Under the pieces are notes generated by a model. It did no database searches. It saw only the letters and a program-made list of their open reading frames with translations, and was not told the origin of the DNA. A stretch of 43,883 nt of DNA from Bacteroidales bacterium (GTDB taxonomy: Bacteria > Bacteroidota > Bacteroidia > Bacteroidales > UBA12077), in assembly GCA_019038645.1 (NCBI GenBank), contig JAHOYT010000090.1, forward strand, positions 1 through 43,883. Reading direction: 5' to 3'. Every line of letters begins with the position of its first letter. Positions within the stretch are counted from its first letter, which is position 1. Of this stretch, positions 8,650 to 17,085 are shown piece after piece. Both the position numbers and the translations under genes were made by a program.

Positions 8650-10065
8650 TTATAAATTCCCCATCAAATTTTCGATTGTACCAATTTCAGTATAGGAAAC
8701 ACCATTACTACGTCCAAAATTTCCGGCAGCAACAACAATTAAGTCATCTTTATTAAAAGTGTATTTATTTAGCAGGTTTGTAAGAGCTTCCGATAGAAAT
8801 TTATGTGATGTTTCCTGAGGTACCATATAATCGGCATTAACACCATAACTTAAAGCCATTTCGCGCATGGTGCGTTTTGAATAACATTGTGCAAATATTG
8901 GTTTTGCACCCCTGAATGCAGCAAGACTCCGCAAAGTTCTCCCCGACATTGAATCCGCAACTATTGCTTTTGCATCCAGTCTTAATGCTCCTTTTACGGC
9001 TGCTTTACATAAATACGCTGAAACCTTATTATTGATAACAACCGCAGGAATATCATTAAAAGACTCTTTTGATTTTTCTACTTCCCTTGCTATTTTCGCC
9101 ATAGTACAAACAGACTCAACAGGATAATCACCATTAGCCGTTTCTCCGCTAAGCATTATAGCATCTGCATTTCGGTACACAGCACTGGCCACATCGTTCA
9201 CTTCAGCCCGCGTTGCCCGGGGGTTTTCAATCATACTATGCAGCATTTGAGTTGCTATAATTACAGGCTTTCTTTTTTCAATGCATTTACTTATAAGGTA
9301 TCTTTGCAAGCCCGGAATTTTCTCATAAGGAATTTCTACTGCGAGATCACCGCGAGCAACCATAACACCATAAACATGATCCAGAATTTCATCTATGTTA
9401 TCAACTCCCTGCTGATTTTCAATTTTGGCAATAATCTTTATTTCACTATTCTTAGCATCCAGTAATTTCTGAATCTCTATTACATCTTCTTTGCTTCTAA
9501 CAAACGAATGAGCAATAAAATCAATATCCTGTTCAATTGCTAACTGAATAAATTCCTTATCACGATCGCTAACGGAAGGCAAATTAAATGTAACATTTGG
9601 TACATTAATACTTTTACGTCCTTTTATAAAACCATCATTTGTTGCTTCACACAACAATGAATCATCTTGTTTTTTAATTACTTTTAATTCAATATATCCA
9701 TCGTCAAATAATATAGTTGACTGGTCAGGAACATCTTGCACAAAATTTTTATATGAAACATAAATATATTCATCGTTCGTTTCTTTTGCCGGATCACCTT
9801 TAATTAAAATCTGTTGCCCGGTTTTTAATTCTACAACCTTATCTGTTTTTACGGTTCTTACTTCAGGTCCTTTTGTGTCGATTAAGAGAGCAATTTTTTC
9901 AGAAACCTGTCGTACATCATTAATTACTTTTATCGCATCGGCAGGAGATTGGTGTGCTGTATTCATTCGTACAACATCCATTCCTTCTTTATATAAAGTT
10001 TCAATAAATTCAGGGGAACAGGTTTTATCCGATATAGTAGCAACAATTTTAGTTTTCTTAATCAT
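8650..10065 (-). CDS. pyk: Pyruvate kinase
   Basis: A 471-aa protein, the usual length. It catalyses PEP + ADP to pyruvate + ATP in the last step of glycolysis, in the cytosol. Visible motifs are TKIVATISDKTCSPE at the start, VVRMNTAHQSP, LIDTKGPEVRT (substrate loop), IIAKIENQQGVDNIDEIL (the catalytic lysine strand), GVMVARGDLAVEIPYEKIP and IATQMLHSMIENPRATRAE, followed by the C-terminal domain. The start begins MIKKTKIVAT, as in family members. It lies 82 bp downstream of aroQ on the same strand; aroQ next to pyk, divergent from xerD, is a familiar Bacteroidales order. The leader contains a GTTTAAN-type repeat also found before the DUF1015 gene at the right end, and a 14-bp tandem repeat. 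Opposing ppdK and pckA lie 1.6-6.2 kb away. Confidence 0.97.
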   Translation of the reverse strand: MIKKTKIVATISDKTCSPEFIETLYKEGMDVVRMNTAHQSPADAIKVINDVRQVSEKIALLIDTKGPEVRTVKTDKVVELKTGQQILIKGDPAKETNDEYIYVSYKNFVQDVPDQSTILFDDGYIELKVIKKQDDSLLCEATNDGFIKGRKSINVPNVTFNLPSVSDRDKEFIQLAIEQDIDFIAHSFVRSKEDVIEIQKLLDAKNSEIKIIAKIENQQGVDNIDEILDHVYGVMVARGDLAVEIPYEKIPGLQRYLISKCIEKRKPVIIATQMLHSMIENPRATRAEVNDVASAVYRNADAIMLSGETANGDYPVESVCTMAKIAREVEKSKESFNDIPAVVINNKVSAYLCKAAVKGALRLDAKAIVADSMSGRTLRSLAAFRGAKPIFAQCYSKRTMREMALSYGVNADYMVPQETSHKFLSEALTNLLNKYTFNKDDLIVVAAGNFGRSNGVSYTEIGTIENLMGNL

Positions 10066-10078
10066 CTTATGATATAAA

Positions 10079-10096
10079 GTTTAATGTTTAAGGTTC
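10079..10096 (-). repeat. GTTTAAN heptamer repeat in the pyk leader
   Basis: On the plus strand 10079-10096 reads GTTTAATGTTTAAGGTTC, two GTTTAAN heptamers followed by GTTC. It sits 13 bp upstream of the pyk start codon. A near copy, GTTTAAAGTTTAAAGTTC (16 of 18 bases identical), lies at 43785-43802, 9 bp upstream of the DUF1015 start codon and in the same orientation. Confidence 0.5.
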
Positions 10097-10119
10097 AAAT
10101 TTAAAAGATAAGAAATATT

Positions 10120-10145
10120 ATTCTGTGTTCTGTATTCTGTGTTCC
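10120..10145. repeat. 14-bp tandem repeat, 1.9 copies
   Basis: ATTCTGTGTTCTGT at 10120-10133 is followed directly by ATTCTGTGTTCC at 10134-10145. It lies between the aroQ stop codon and the pyk leader. Such short TTCTGT-type tracts can change copy number by slippage. No secondary structure or terminator is evident in it. Confidence 0.6.
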
Positions 10146-10147
10146 AA

Positions 10148-10573
10148 TTACTTCTTAATCACCCTCAGACCTTCAATTGCCAGTCTGTAACTATCCAATC
10201 CAAAACCGGAAATGTTTCCCAAACAGTTAGGTGCAATTAAAGATTTATGACGATATTCTTCTCTTTCAAAAACATTGGAAATATGGACTTCTATCACAGG
10301 AGATTTTATTGCTTTTATTGCATCTGCAATTGCAACAGATGTATGCGTATACCCGCCGGCGTTTAAAATTATACCGTCGTAACTAAAACCGGTTTCATGC
10401 AATTTATTTATTATTTCGCCTTCAACATTCGATTGATAATAATCAATTTGAACTTTCCCGAAATGCTCATGAAGAAGTTTTAAATATTTTTCAAATGTAA
10501 TTTCTCCGTATATTTCTTTTTCGCGTGTACCTAATAAGTTTAAATTAGGTCCGTTAATGATTTGAATTTTCAT
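10148..10573 (-). CDS. aroQ: 3-dehydroquinate dehydratase, type II
   Basis: A 141-aa protein, the normal size for the small type II enzyme, which forms a dodecamer and converts 3-dehydroquinate to 3-dehydroshikimate in the shikimate pathway. Motifs seen: IINGPNLNLLGTREKEIYG (with the catalytic tyrosine and arginine loop), LNAGGYTHTSVAIADAI, VIEVHISNVFEREEYRH (catalytic histidine and substrate-binding loop) and NISGFGLDSYRLAIEGL. The start at MKIQIINGPN is typical. It is divergent from xerD (82 bp between start codons) and probably co-transcribed with pyk downstream. Confidence 0.97.
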   Translation of the reverse strand: MKIQIINGPNLNLLGTREKEIYGEITFEKYLKLLHEHFGKVQIDYYQSNVEGEIINKLHETGFSYDGIILNAGGYTHTSVAIADAIKAIKSPVIEVHISNVFEREEYRHKSLIAPNCLGNISGFGLDSYRLAIEGLRVIKK

Positions 10574-10655
10574 ATATCTTTATTTAAATCCTTATGCAAA
10601 TTTAAGCATAAACATTAACTTTGAAAGATGATCATTTAATATTAACAATAAATTA

Positions 10656-11555
10656 ATGAACTGGGAAAGTAGCATAATACAATTTAGAAATTTTTTAAAG
10701 CTTGAAAGATCATTATCTGATAATTCAATTACAGCATACGAAACCGACATTAGAAAATTTGTTGCCTTTCTTGAAATAAAAGAATTAAACCTTTCTCCAG
10801 TGCAGGTTAAACTCAGGGATTTAAAAAACTTTTTAGAATGGATTAACGTACTCGGGCTAAATGCACGATCCCAGGCAAGAATAATTTCCGGGTTAAAAGC
10901 GTTTTTTAAATATTTAATTCTTGAAGATATTATTGACACCGATCCATGTAGCTTATTAGAATCGCCAAGGTTGGGCCGAAAATTACCTGAAGTTCTATCC
11001 ATTGAAGAAATAGATCGTATTATTGCTGCCATTGATTTAAGTCAATCCGAAGGACAGCGAAATAAAGCTATTATTGAAACACTTTATAGTTGCGGACTTC
11101 GTGTTTCCGAATTAACTAATCTTAAAATATCAAATCTGTATTTTAATGAAGGCTTTATCCGGGTTATTGGAAAAGGCGACAAAGAACGTCTTGTTCCCAT
11201 AGGACAAAAAGCTATGATAGAAATTAAATACTATTTTCAGGATCGTAATTTGCAATCAAACATAGATAAAACAAGTCAAAATATTGTTTTTCTAAATCGT
11301 AGAGGTAAGCAATTAACACGTGTTATGATTTTTACAATAATTAAAAAACTGGCTGAAAAGGCAAATATCAATAAAAACATTAGCCCGCATACATTTCGTC
11401 ATTCATTTGCTTCACACTTGATTGATGGCGGTGCCGATTTACGTGCTGTGCAGGAAATGTTGGGCCACGAATCAATTCTAACAACAGAAATTTATACTCA
11501 TCTTGACCGCGAATATTTGCGCGATGCTATAATTCGGTTCCATCCCAGAGCTTAA
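10656..11555 (+). CDS. xerD: Site-specific tyrosine recombinase XerD
   Basis: A 299-aa tyrosine recombinase of chromosomal XerC/XerD length. The N-terminal core-binding domain runs to about residue 90 (FLKLERSLSDNSITAYETDI). The catalytic domain carries Arg149 (YSCGLRVSELTNL), the lysine beta-hairpin (IGKGDKERLVP), His245 and Arg248 (HTFRHSFASHL), His271 (LGHESILTTE) and Tyr280 (IYTHL), so the active site is complete. XerD resolves chromosome dimers at dif with a partner recombinase. The housekeeping neighbours (aroQ, pyk, ppdK) and the absence of attachment repeats argue for the cellular recombinase rather than a mobile-element integrase. No dif site was recognised in the window. Confidence 0.92.
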   Translation: MNWESSIIQFRNFLKLERSLSDNSITAYETDIRKFVAFLEIKELNLSPVQVKLRDLKNFLEWINVLGLNARSQARIISGLKAFFKYLILEDIIDTDPCSLLESPRLGRKLPEVLSIEEIDRIIAAIDLSQSEGQRNKAIIETLYSCGLRVSELTNLKISNLYFNEGFIRVIGKGDKERLVPIGQKAMIEIKYYFQDRNLQSNIDKTSQNIVFLNRRGKQLTRVMIFTIIKKLAEKANINKNISPHTFRHSFASHLIDGGADLRAVQEMLGHESILTTEIYTHLDREYLRDAIIRFHPRA

Positions 11556-11694
11556 TTAAATTACAAAATATTTATAATAAATTAAATCACTTCATGTTAA
11601 CAATTTGATATTTTTTAAATATCTTTGATAACACTAATATTTTTTGTTAAAGCAATTATATTCAATTATTTATAAATAATAAATCATGTAAAAT

Positions 11695-14412
11695 ATGTCA
11701 AACGTTAAACGAGTTTACACTTTTGGAAATAAAAAAGCTGAAGGTGATGCTACAATGAAAAATCTTCTTGGTGGAAAAGGTGCTAACCTGGCTGAGATGA
11801 ATCTTATCGGTGTACCGGTTCCTGCCGGATTTACTATTACAACTGAAGTTTGCACTGAATATAATCTAAAGGGAAAAGATGCAGTTGTTGAACTTATGAA
11901 ATCTGAAGTTGAAGCTGGTATTACTGAAACTGAAAAAACAATGAATGCTAAATTCGGTGCAAATAGTGAAGGTTTTCCTCTGTTAGTATCAGTACGTTCT
12001 GGTGCTCGCGCTTCTATGCCCGGAATGATGAATACTGTTCTTAATCTTGGTATGAATGATGAAACTGTAAAAGTTATTGCTGAGAGATCAGGAAATGAAA
12101 AATTTGCTTATGATTCATATCGTCGTTTCATACAAATGTATGGTGATGTTGTAATGGGTGTTGAAGCTGAAGATGGTGAACATTGTCCTTTCGAACAAGT
12201 ACTTGATAAAATAAAAGATGCCAATGGTTACTCTTCTGATAATGAAATGACAGTAGAAGATCTGAAAGCTGTTGTAGAAGATTTTAAAGCTGTTGTTAAA
12301 GCTAAAGCTGGTGAAGATTTCCCAATTAATCCATGGGATCAGTTATGGGGCGCTATATGTGCAGTTTTCGATTCATGGAATACTGAAAGAGCTATCCTTT
12401 ACCGTCGAATGGAGCAAATTCCTGATGAGTGGGGAACAGCTGTAAACGTTCAGGCAATGGTATACGGAAATATGGGTGATAACTCCGGAACAGGAGTTGC
12501 TTTTTCTCGTGATGCTGCTACAGGTGAAGATCTGTTTAATGGTGAGTATCTGATTAATGCTCAAGGCGAAGACGTTGTATCCGGTGTTCGCACTCCTTTA
12601 GAAATAACTAAAATTGGTTCTCTGCGTTGGGCTGAACGTAATGGTACTTCAGAAGAAGTTCGTACAAAAGATTTCCCTTCATTGGAAGAATCAATGCCTG
12701 ATTTATATAACGAACTTAATGAAGTTCAACAGAAATTAGAAGATCATTATAAAGATATGCAGGATATGGAGTTCACTATTCAGGACGGTAAACTTTGGAT
12801 GTTGCAAACAAGAAATGGTAAACGTACCGGCGCTGCAATGGTCAAAATGGCTGTTGATATGTTAGACCAGGGAATTATAGACGAAAAAACTGCTGTTTTA
12901 CGTCTGGTGCCTAATAAATTAGATGAGCTTCTTCACCCTGTATTTGATACTGCGGCTATTGCTTCTGCAAAAGTTCTTTCTAAAGGTCTGCCTGCTTCTC
13001 CGGGCGCTGCTACAGGAAAAATTGTATTTACTGCTCACGATGCTGAAGTTGAAGCTGACAATGGCGAAAAAGTAATTCTTGTTCGCCGCGAAACTTCTCC
13101 TGAAGATTTAAAAGGAATGTATGCTGCTGAAGGTATTCTTACCGAGCGCGGAGGTATGACTTCTCATGCGGCTGTAGTTGCACGTGGAATGGGTAAATGT
13201 TGCATCTCTTCTGCTGCAGGTATTTCTGTTTCTAATACATCTTTAACAATTAATGGTGTAGCCTTTAATAAAGGCGATTATATATCTCTTGATGGTTCAA
13301 CTGGTGTTGTTTATGAAGGTAAAGTTGCAACCATTACTCCTGAATTATCCGGAAACTTCGGTAAAATCATGGATCTTGCTGAGAAAAATACTAAAATGTA
13401 CGTAAGAACAAATGCTGATTCTCCTGCTGATGCTAAAACGGCACGTGAATTTGGTGCTAAAGGAATTGGCCTTTGTCGTACAGAGCATATGTTCTTTGAA
13501 GGTGAACGAATTTGGGCTATCCGCGAAATGATTCTTGCTGAAGATCTTGAAGGTCGTGAAAAAGCTCTTGCTAAATTATTACCTATCCAACGGGAAGATT
13601 TTACCGGTATTTTAGAAGCAATGGACGGTTTTGGTGTAACAATACGTTTGCTGGATCCACCATTACACGAGTTTACTCCAAACGATAAAGAGTCACAAGC
13701 TGAAATGGCTGAAAAATTAGGTGTTTCTATTGATGTTGTTAAAGCTAAAGTAGATTCTTTACACGAATTTAATCCAATGTTAGGTCACCGTGGATGTCGT
13801 TTAGGTAACACTTACCCTGAAATTACAGAGATGCAGGCTAGAGCTATTATCGAAGCTACCTGCGACTTAAAAGCTAAAGGACTTAATCCAAAACCTGAAA
13901 TTATGGTTCCTTTAATTGGTACTGTTGAAGAGTATACAATGCAGGAAAAAATTATTCGTACAGTTGCTGAAAAAGTTTTTAAGGAAAAAGGAATTACTGT
14001 TGATTATATGGTTGGTACAATGATTGAGATTCCTCGTGCGTGTTTAACTGCTAACGAAATTGCTAAACATGCAGAATTCTTCTCATTTGGTACAAACGAC
14101 TTAACCCAGATGACTTTCGGATATTCACGTGATGATGCCGGTAAATTCTTACCAATCTACATCAATAAAGGTATTCTGAAAAATGATCCATTCCAGCAAT
14201 TAGATCAAACAGGTGTTGGTCAATTGGTTGAAATGGCTACTCAAAAGGGTAGATCCGTTAACTCTGAGCTGAAAGTGGGTATCTGTGGTGAACATGGTGG
14301 TGAGCCATCGTCTGTTGAATTCTGTCACAGAACAGGCTTGGACTACGTTTCATGTTCTCCTTTCAGGGTTCCGATTGCTAGATTAGCTGCTGCTCAGGCT
14401 GCATTAAGATAA
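11695..14412 (+). CDS. ppdK: Pyruvate, phosphate dikinase
   Basis: A 905-aa protein, slightly longer than the roughly 875 residues of the clostridial enzyme. It reversibly converts PEP, AMP and PPi to pyruvate, ATP and Pi. The order is an N-terminal nucleotide-binding domain (GGKGANLAEMNLIGVPVPAG, SVRSGARASMPGMMNTVLNLG), the phospho-histidine swivel domain with His491 in ERGGMTSHAAVVARG, and the PEP-binding barrel (RTEHMFFEGERI, MLGHRGCRLG, FFSFGTNDLTQMTFGYSRDD, and VGICGEHGGEP with the conserved Cys). GCT and GGT codons are notably frequent compared with neighbours, as expected of a highly expressed gene. A possible -7 element, TATCTTTG, is at 11620-11627. A strong terminator follows, so it is probably monocistronic. 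With pyk and pckA nearby it controls flux at PEP. Confidence 0.97.
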   Translation: MSNVKRVYTFGNKKAEGDATMKNLLGGKGANLAEMNLIGVPVPAGFTITTEVCTEYNLKGKDAVVELMKSEVEAGITETEKTMNAKFGANSEGFPLLVSVRSGARASMPGMMNTVLNLGMNDETVKVIAERSGNEKFAYDSYRRFIQMYGDVVMGVEAEDGEHCPFEQVLDKIKDANGYSSDNEMTVEDLKAVVEDFKAVVKAKAGEDFPINPWDQLWGAICAVFDSWNTERAILYRRMEQIPDEWGTAVNVQAMVYGNMGDNSGTGVAFSRDAATGEDLFNGEYLINAQGEDVVSGVRTPLEITKIGSLRWAERNGTSEEVRTKDFPSLEESMPDLYNELNEVQQKLEDHYKDMQDMEFTIQDGKLWMLQTRNGKRTGAAMVKMAVDMLDQGIIDEKTAVLRLVPNKLDELLHPVFDTAAIASAKVLSKGLPASPGAATGKIVFTAHDAEVEADNGEKVILVRRETSPEDLKGMYAAEGILTERGGMTSHAAVVARGMGKCCISSAAGISVSNTSLTINGVAFNKGDYISLDGSTGVVYEGKVATITPELSGNFGKIMDLAEKNTKMYVRTNADSPADAKTAREFGAKGIGLCRTEHMFFEGERIWAIREMILAEDLEGREKALAKLLPIQREDFTGILEAMDGFGVTIRLLDPPLHEFTPNDKESQAEMAEKLGVSIDVVKAKVDSLHEFNPMLGHRGCRLGNTYPEITEMQARAIIEATCDLKAKGLNPKPEIMVPLIGTVEEYTMQEKIIRTVAEKVFKEKGITVDYMVGTMIEIPRACLTANEIAKHAEFFSFGTNDLTQMTFGYSRDDAGKFLPIYINKGILKNDPFQQLDQTGVGQLVEMATQKGRSVNSELKVGICGEHGGEPSSVEFCHRTGLDYVSCSPFRVPIARLAAAQAALR

Positions 14413-14430
14413 AAAAGTAAAACTCTTTTT

Positions 14431-14460
14431 AAAAGCCATCAGAACTGATGGCTTTTTTTT
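14431..14460 (+). terminator. Rho-independent terminator after ppdK
   Basis: AAGCCATCA, a GAAC loop and TGATGGCTT form a perfect stem, followed by a run of eight T's. It starts 18 bp after the ppdK stop codon and separates ppdK from pckA. Confidence 0.9.
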
Positions 14461-14554
14461 ATCTTTAAGGGCGATAATTGAAGATTATGTGTAGTTTAAA
14501 GATGAATATTTATTAAATTTGCCCTTTATTTTAAATTGAAACGATTAGGTAATT

Positions 14555-16216
14555 ATGGACAAAAATCTGGAATCCTCTTTTAATAAATCTATTATTGACA
14601 TTATTGAAGGACACAAAAATGTACTTGTAAATCTTGACCGAAAAAAGTTAATAAAGCACGTTCTGGATAACAGAGAAGCAATAGCTTCAAAAAATGGAGC
14701 TTTAGCAACATGGACATCTCCTGATTCAACCGGTCGAAGACCTAAAGATACTTATATTGTAAAAAGAGCCACAAGTGAAGAGAATATTGACTGGACGTCA
14801 TCAAACAACATACCTGTCAGGGAAGATGTATTTAACATGATATTTTCTGATGCTTTAGATTTGCTATTAAAAAAAGAGAATATTTATATTACCGACAGAG
14901 TTATTGGTGCTGATTCAAAATATGCATTACCGGTTAGAACTATTACCAGTCAGGCATTAACATCACTTTTTAGTGATAATATGTTCAGACCTGTCCCTGA
15001 AGATATAAAAAAGAGTGTTTTTGTTAATCGTGGTTTTCAGCTGGTAACTGTACCTTTTGATAAGTTAAATAGTATTAAATATAAAAGTCTGCTAAGAGTT
15101 TTACCTAATGGAGATACTTCAAATGTTGCTGTTATTATGGACTTTGACAGAAGATTAGGTGTGATTGTAGGTTCTGCATATTTGGGTAGTGTTAAAAAAC
15201 TAATGTTCACTGTAATGAATTATTATCTTCCGTTTGGAGGAGTATTACCTTTACATTGTTCAGCGAATGAAGACAAAAATGGAAATTCAGCATTGTTATT
15301 AGGTTTATCAGGAACAGGAAAAACTACATTATCTGCTGATCAGGAGAGATCCCTTTTAGGCGATGATGAACACGGCTGGGGTATTGATGGAATTGCAAAT
15401 TTTGAAAATGGTTGTTATGCTAAAATGCTGGATATTAATCCTGACAAAGAACCTGAGATTTATGATGCAGTTATGCATAAGGATGATCCGTTAAACCACG
15501 GAGCTATTATTGAAAATGCTATGATTTATCCAAATGGCGAATTTGATTTTAGTGATAACCGGATAACTGAAAACTCAAGAACATCTTATCCCTTATCCTT
15601 TTTGAGTAATATTAAAGAATCTTCAATATCAGGTCATCCTACTACTATATTATTTTTAACTGCAGATGCATCTGGTGTTCTGCCTCCAATATCAAAATTA
15701 GATCCTGATCAGGCTATGTTATGGTTTTTAATGGGCTACACAAGCAAATTAGCTGGTACCGAAACAGGAGTTACAGAACCACAGGCAACATTCTCAAGAT
15801 TTTTTGGACAACCGTTTATGCCACTTAATCCTGAAATTTATTCGGTAATGCTTGGTGAAAAGATGCAACAATTTAATACAAAAGTTTATCTGGTCAACAC
15901 AGGATGGTTTGGTGGTGTTTACGGAATTGGTAAAAGAATAGATCTTAAACTAACACGTGCAATGGTAAACGCAGCATTAAATGGTGATCTGGAAGATGTT
16001 GAATATATTTATGATGAGTTATTTCATTTGAACATACCAAAAACATGTCCCGGCATACCAAATAAAATTTTGAATCCCGTAAATATGTGGATCGAAAAGA
16101 AAGATTATGATTTAACAGCTACAAGGTTAGCCAATAAATTCAGTGCTGCTTTTGATGAGGCATACGGAGAAAAAAACATAAAGGAAAGTGTAAGAAATCA
16201 ATGCCCGGGCAAATAA
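14555..16216 (+). CDS. pckA: Phosphoenolpyruvate carboxykinase (ATP)
   Basis: A 553-aa protein of the ATP-dependent PEPCK family (usual length 530-550). It interconverts oxaloacetate + ATP and PEP + CO2 + ADP. In fermenting Bacteroidota it often runs toward oxaloacetate as part of succinate formation; the direction here is inference. Motifs include LPLHCSANEDKNG, the kinase-1a P-loop GLSGTGKTTLSAD at residues 250-261, GDDEHGWGIDGIANFENGCYAK (metal and oxaloacetate site), ENSRTSYPL and NTGWFGGVYGIGKRI. A possible -7 element, TAAATTTG, is at 14514-14521, 34 bp before the start. Flanking terminators on both sides suggest its own transcript. The C-terminus continues about 15 residues past the usual end. 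Confidence 0.97.
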   Translation: MDKNLESSFNKSIIDIIEGHKNVLVNLDRKKLIKHVLDNREAIASKNGALATWTSPDSTGRRPKDTYIVKRATSEENIDWTSSNNIPVREDVFNMIFSDALDLLLKKENIYITDRVIGADSKYALPVRTITSQALTSLFSDNMFRPVPEDIKKSVFVNRGFQLVTVPFDKLNSIKYKSLLRVLPNGDTSNVAVIMDFDRRLGVIVGSAYLGSVKKLMFTVMNYYLPFGGVLPLHCSANEDKNGNSALLLGLSGTGKTTLSADQERSLLGDDEHGWGIDGIANFENGCYAKMLDINPDKEPEIYDAVMHKDDPLNHGAIIENAMIYPNGEFDFSDNRITENSRTSYPLSFLSNIKESSISGHPTTILFLTADASGVLPPISKLDPDQAMLWFLMGYTSKLAGTETGVTEPQATFSRFFGQPFMPLNPEIYSVMLGEKMQQFNTKVYLVNTGWFGGVYGIGKRIDLKLTRAMVNAALNGDLEDVEYIYDELFHLNIPKTCPGIPNKILNPVNMWIEKKDYDLTATRLANKFSAAFDEAYGEKNIKESVRNQCPGK

Positions 16217-16284
16217 TTATTTAATTTAAAACATTTCTAAATACCAACTCAAAAAATAAAGATTCAAGTAATTAATTTGACTCT

Positions 16285-16326
16285 AACCTTCTTTATAATA
16301 AAAAGTAAAGAAGGTTTCTTTTTTTT
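16285..16326 (+). terminator. Rho-independent terminator after pckA
   Basis: AACCTTCTTT at 16285-16294 pairs perfectly with AAAGAAGGTT at 16307-16316 across a 12-nt loop. It is followed by TC and a run of T's to 16326. It lies about 70 bp after the pckA stop codon. Confidence 0.85.
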
Positions 16327-16353
16327 GGTTTTTACAATGCAACAATCACAAAC

Positions 16354-16384
16354 TTTGATGCTTAAAAAATTATTTGTTATTTTG
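16354..16384 (+). promoter_or_regulatory. Bacteroidetes-type promoter of plsY
   Basis: TTTG at 16354-16357, a 20-bp spacer, then TATTTTG at 16378-16384, 24 bp upstream of the plsY ATG. It sits between the pckA terminator and plsY and fits the Bacteroidetes primary sigma consensus apart from the shortened -7 element. Expected start of transcription is near 16391, giving a leader of less than 20 nt. Confidence 0.45.
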
Positions 16385-16407
16385 CGTGTCTTTAAAAATT
16401 TACTTAT

Positions 16408-17085
16408 ATGCATATTGTAGTAAATATAATTATTACAATCGTAGCGTACCTTATTGGTTCAATACCAACTTCCGTATGGATAAGCCGATCTTTCTATAAA
16501 ATAGATATCAGAGAATATGGTAGTAAAAATGCGGGCGCTACAAATACGTTCAGGGTTTTAGGCGTTAGAGCAGGGATTGTTGTATTTATTGTTGATATTC
16601 TTAAAGGGTTTCTAGCTGTAAACCTTATTCACTTTACAAAATATTACATTCCCCATAGCGGTGATTACATTAATATTCAACTTCTTTTAGGAATTGCGGC
16701 AATGATAGGGCATATATTCCCTGTTTATGTTGGATTCAGAGGTGGCAAAGGCGTTGCAACATTGTTTGGTGTTATTTGCGCAATAAGTTTCTATCCCACA
16801 CTTATTATGGCCGGTGTATTCTTTACAACACTGATTCTTACCAGATATGTTTCATTAAGCTCAATGATTTCAGGGTTTTCTTTTCCGGTTTTAATAATTG
16901 TTATATTTCAGGAAACAACTCCAACGCTAGTAATTTTTTCTCTGATAATGGCCGTACTTATGCTATTTACTCATCAAAAAAACATTGAAAGATTACTCCG
17001 TAAAGAAGAGAAGAAAGCAAATTTACCAAAGCTTAAAAAGAAAAATAAACAACTAAAAAAAGAAGAAGAACCGGTGCTTATTTAG
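16408..17085 (+). CDS. plsY: Acyl-phosphate:glycerol-3-phosphate acyltransferase PlsY
   Basis: A 225-aa membrane enzyme that transfers an acyl group from acyl-phosphate to glycerol-3-phosphate, the first step of phosphatidic acid synthesis. Motifs seen: LIGSIPTSVWISRSFYKIDI, then REYGSKNAGATNTFRVLG (the conserved glycine/asparagine loop) and GHIFPVYVGFRGGKGVATLFG (the second conserved loop). There are about five to six hydrophobic segments. The C-terminal 25 residues are an unusually lysine-rich tail (KKANLPKLKKKNKQLKKEEE), a cytosolic extension. The gene converges with the mscS-like gene, and the last 8 bases of the two overlap. Confidence 0.95.
   Translation: MHIVVNIIITIVAYLIGSIPTSVWISRSFYKIDIREYGSKNAGATNTFRVLGVRAGIVVFIVDILKGFLAVNLIHFTKYYIPHSGDYINIQLLLGIAAMIGHIFPVYVGFRGGKGVATLFGVICAISFYPTLIMAGVFFTTLILTRYVSLSSMISGFSFPVLIIVIFQETTPTLVIFSLIMAVLMLFTHQKNIERLLRKEEKKANLPKLKKKNKQLKKEEEPVLI

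Noticed and set aside
10592-11032. 146-codon minus-strand open frame opposite xerD
   Set aside because: It is a shadow of xerD, lies antisense to a complete conserved gene and has no recognisable protein features.
10656-11555. xerD as integrase of a mobile island
   Set aside because: Housekeeping neighbours, standard XerD length and the absence of att-like direct repeats, toxin or phage genes argue for the cellular recombinase.
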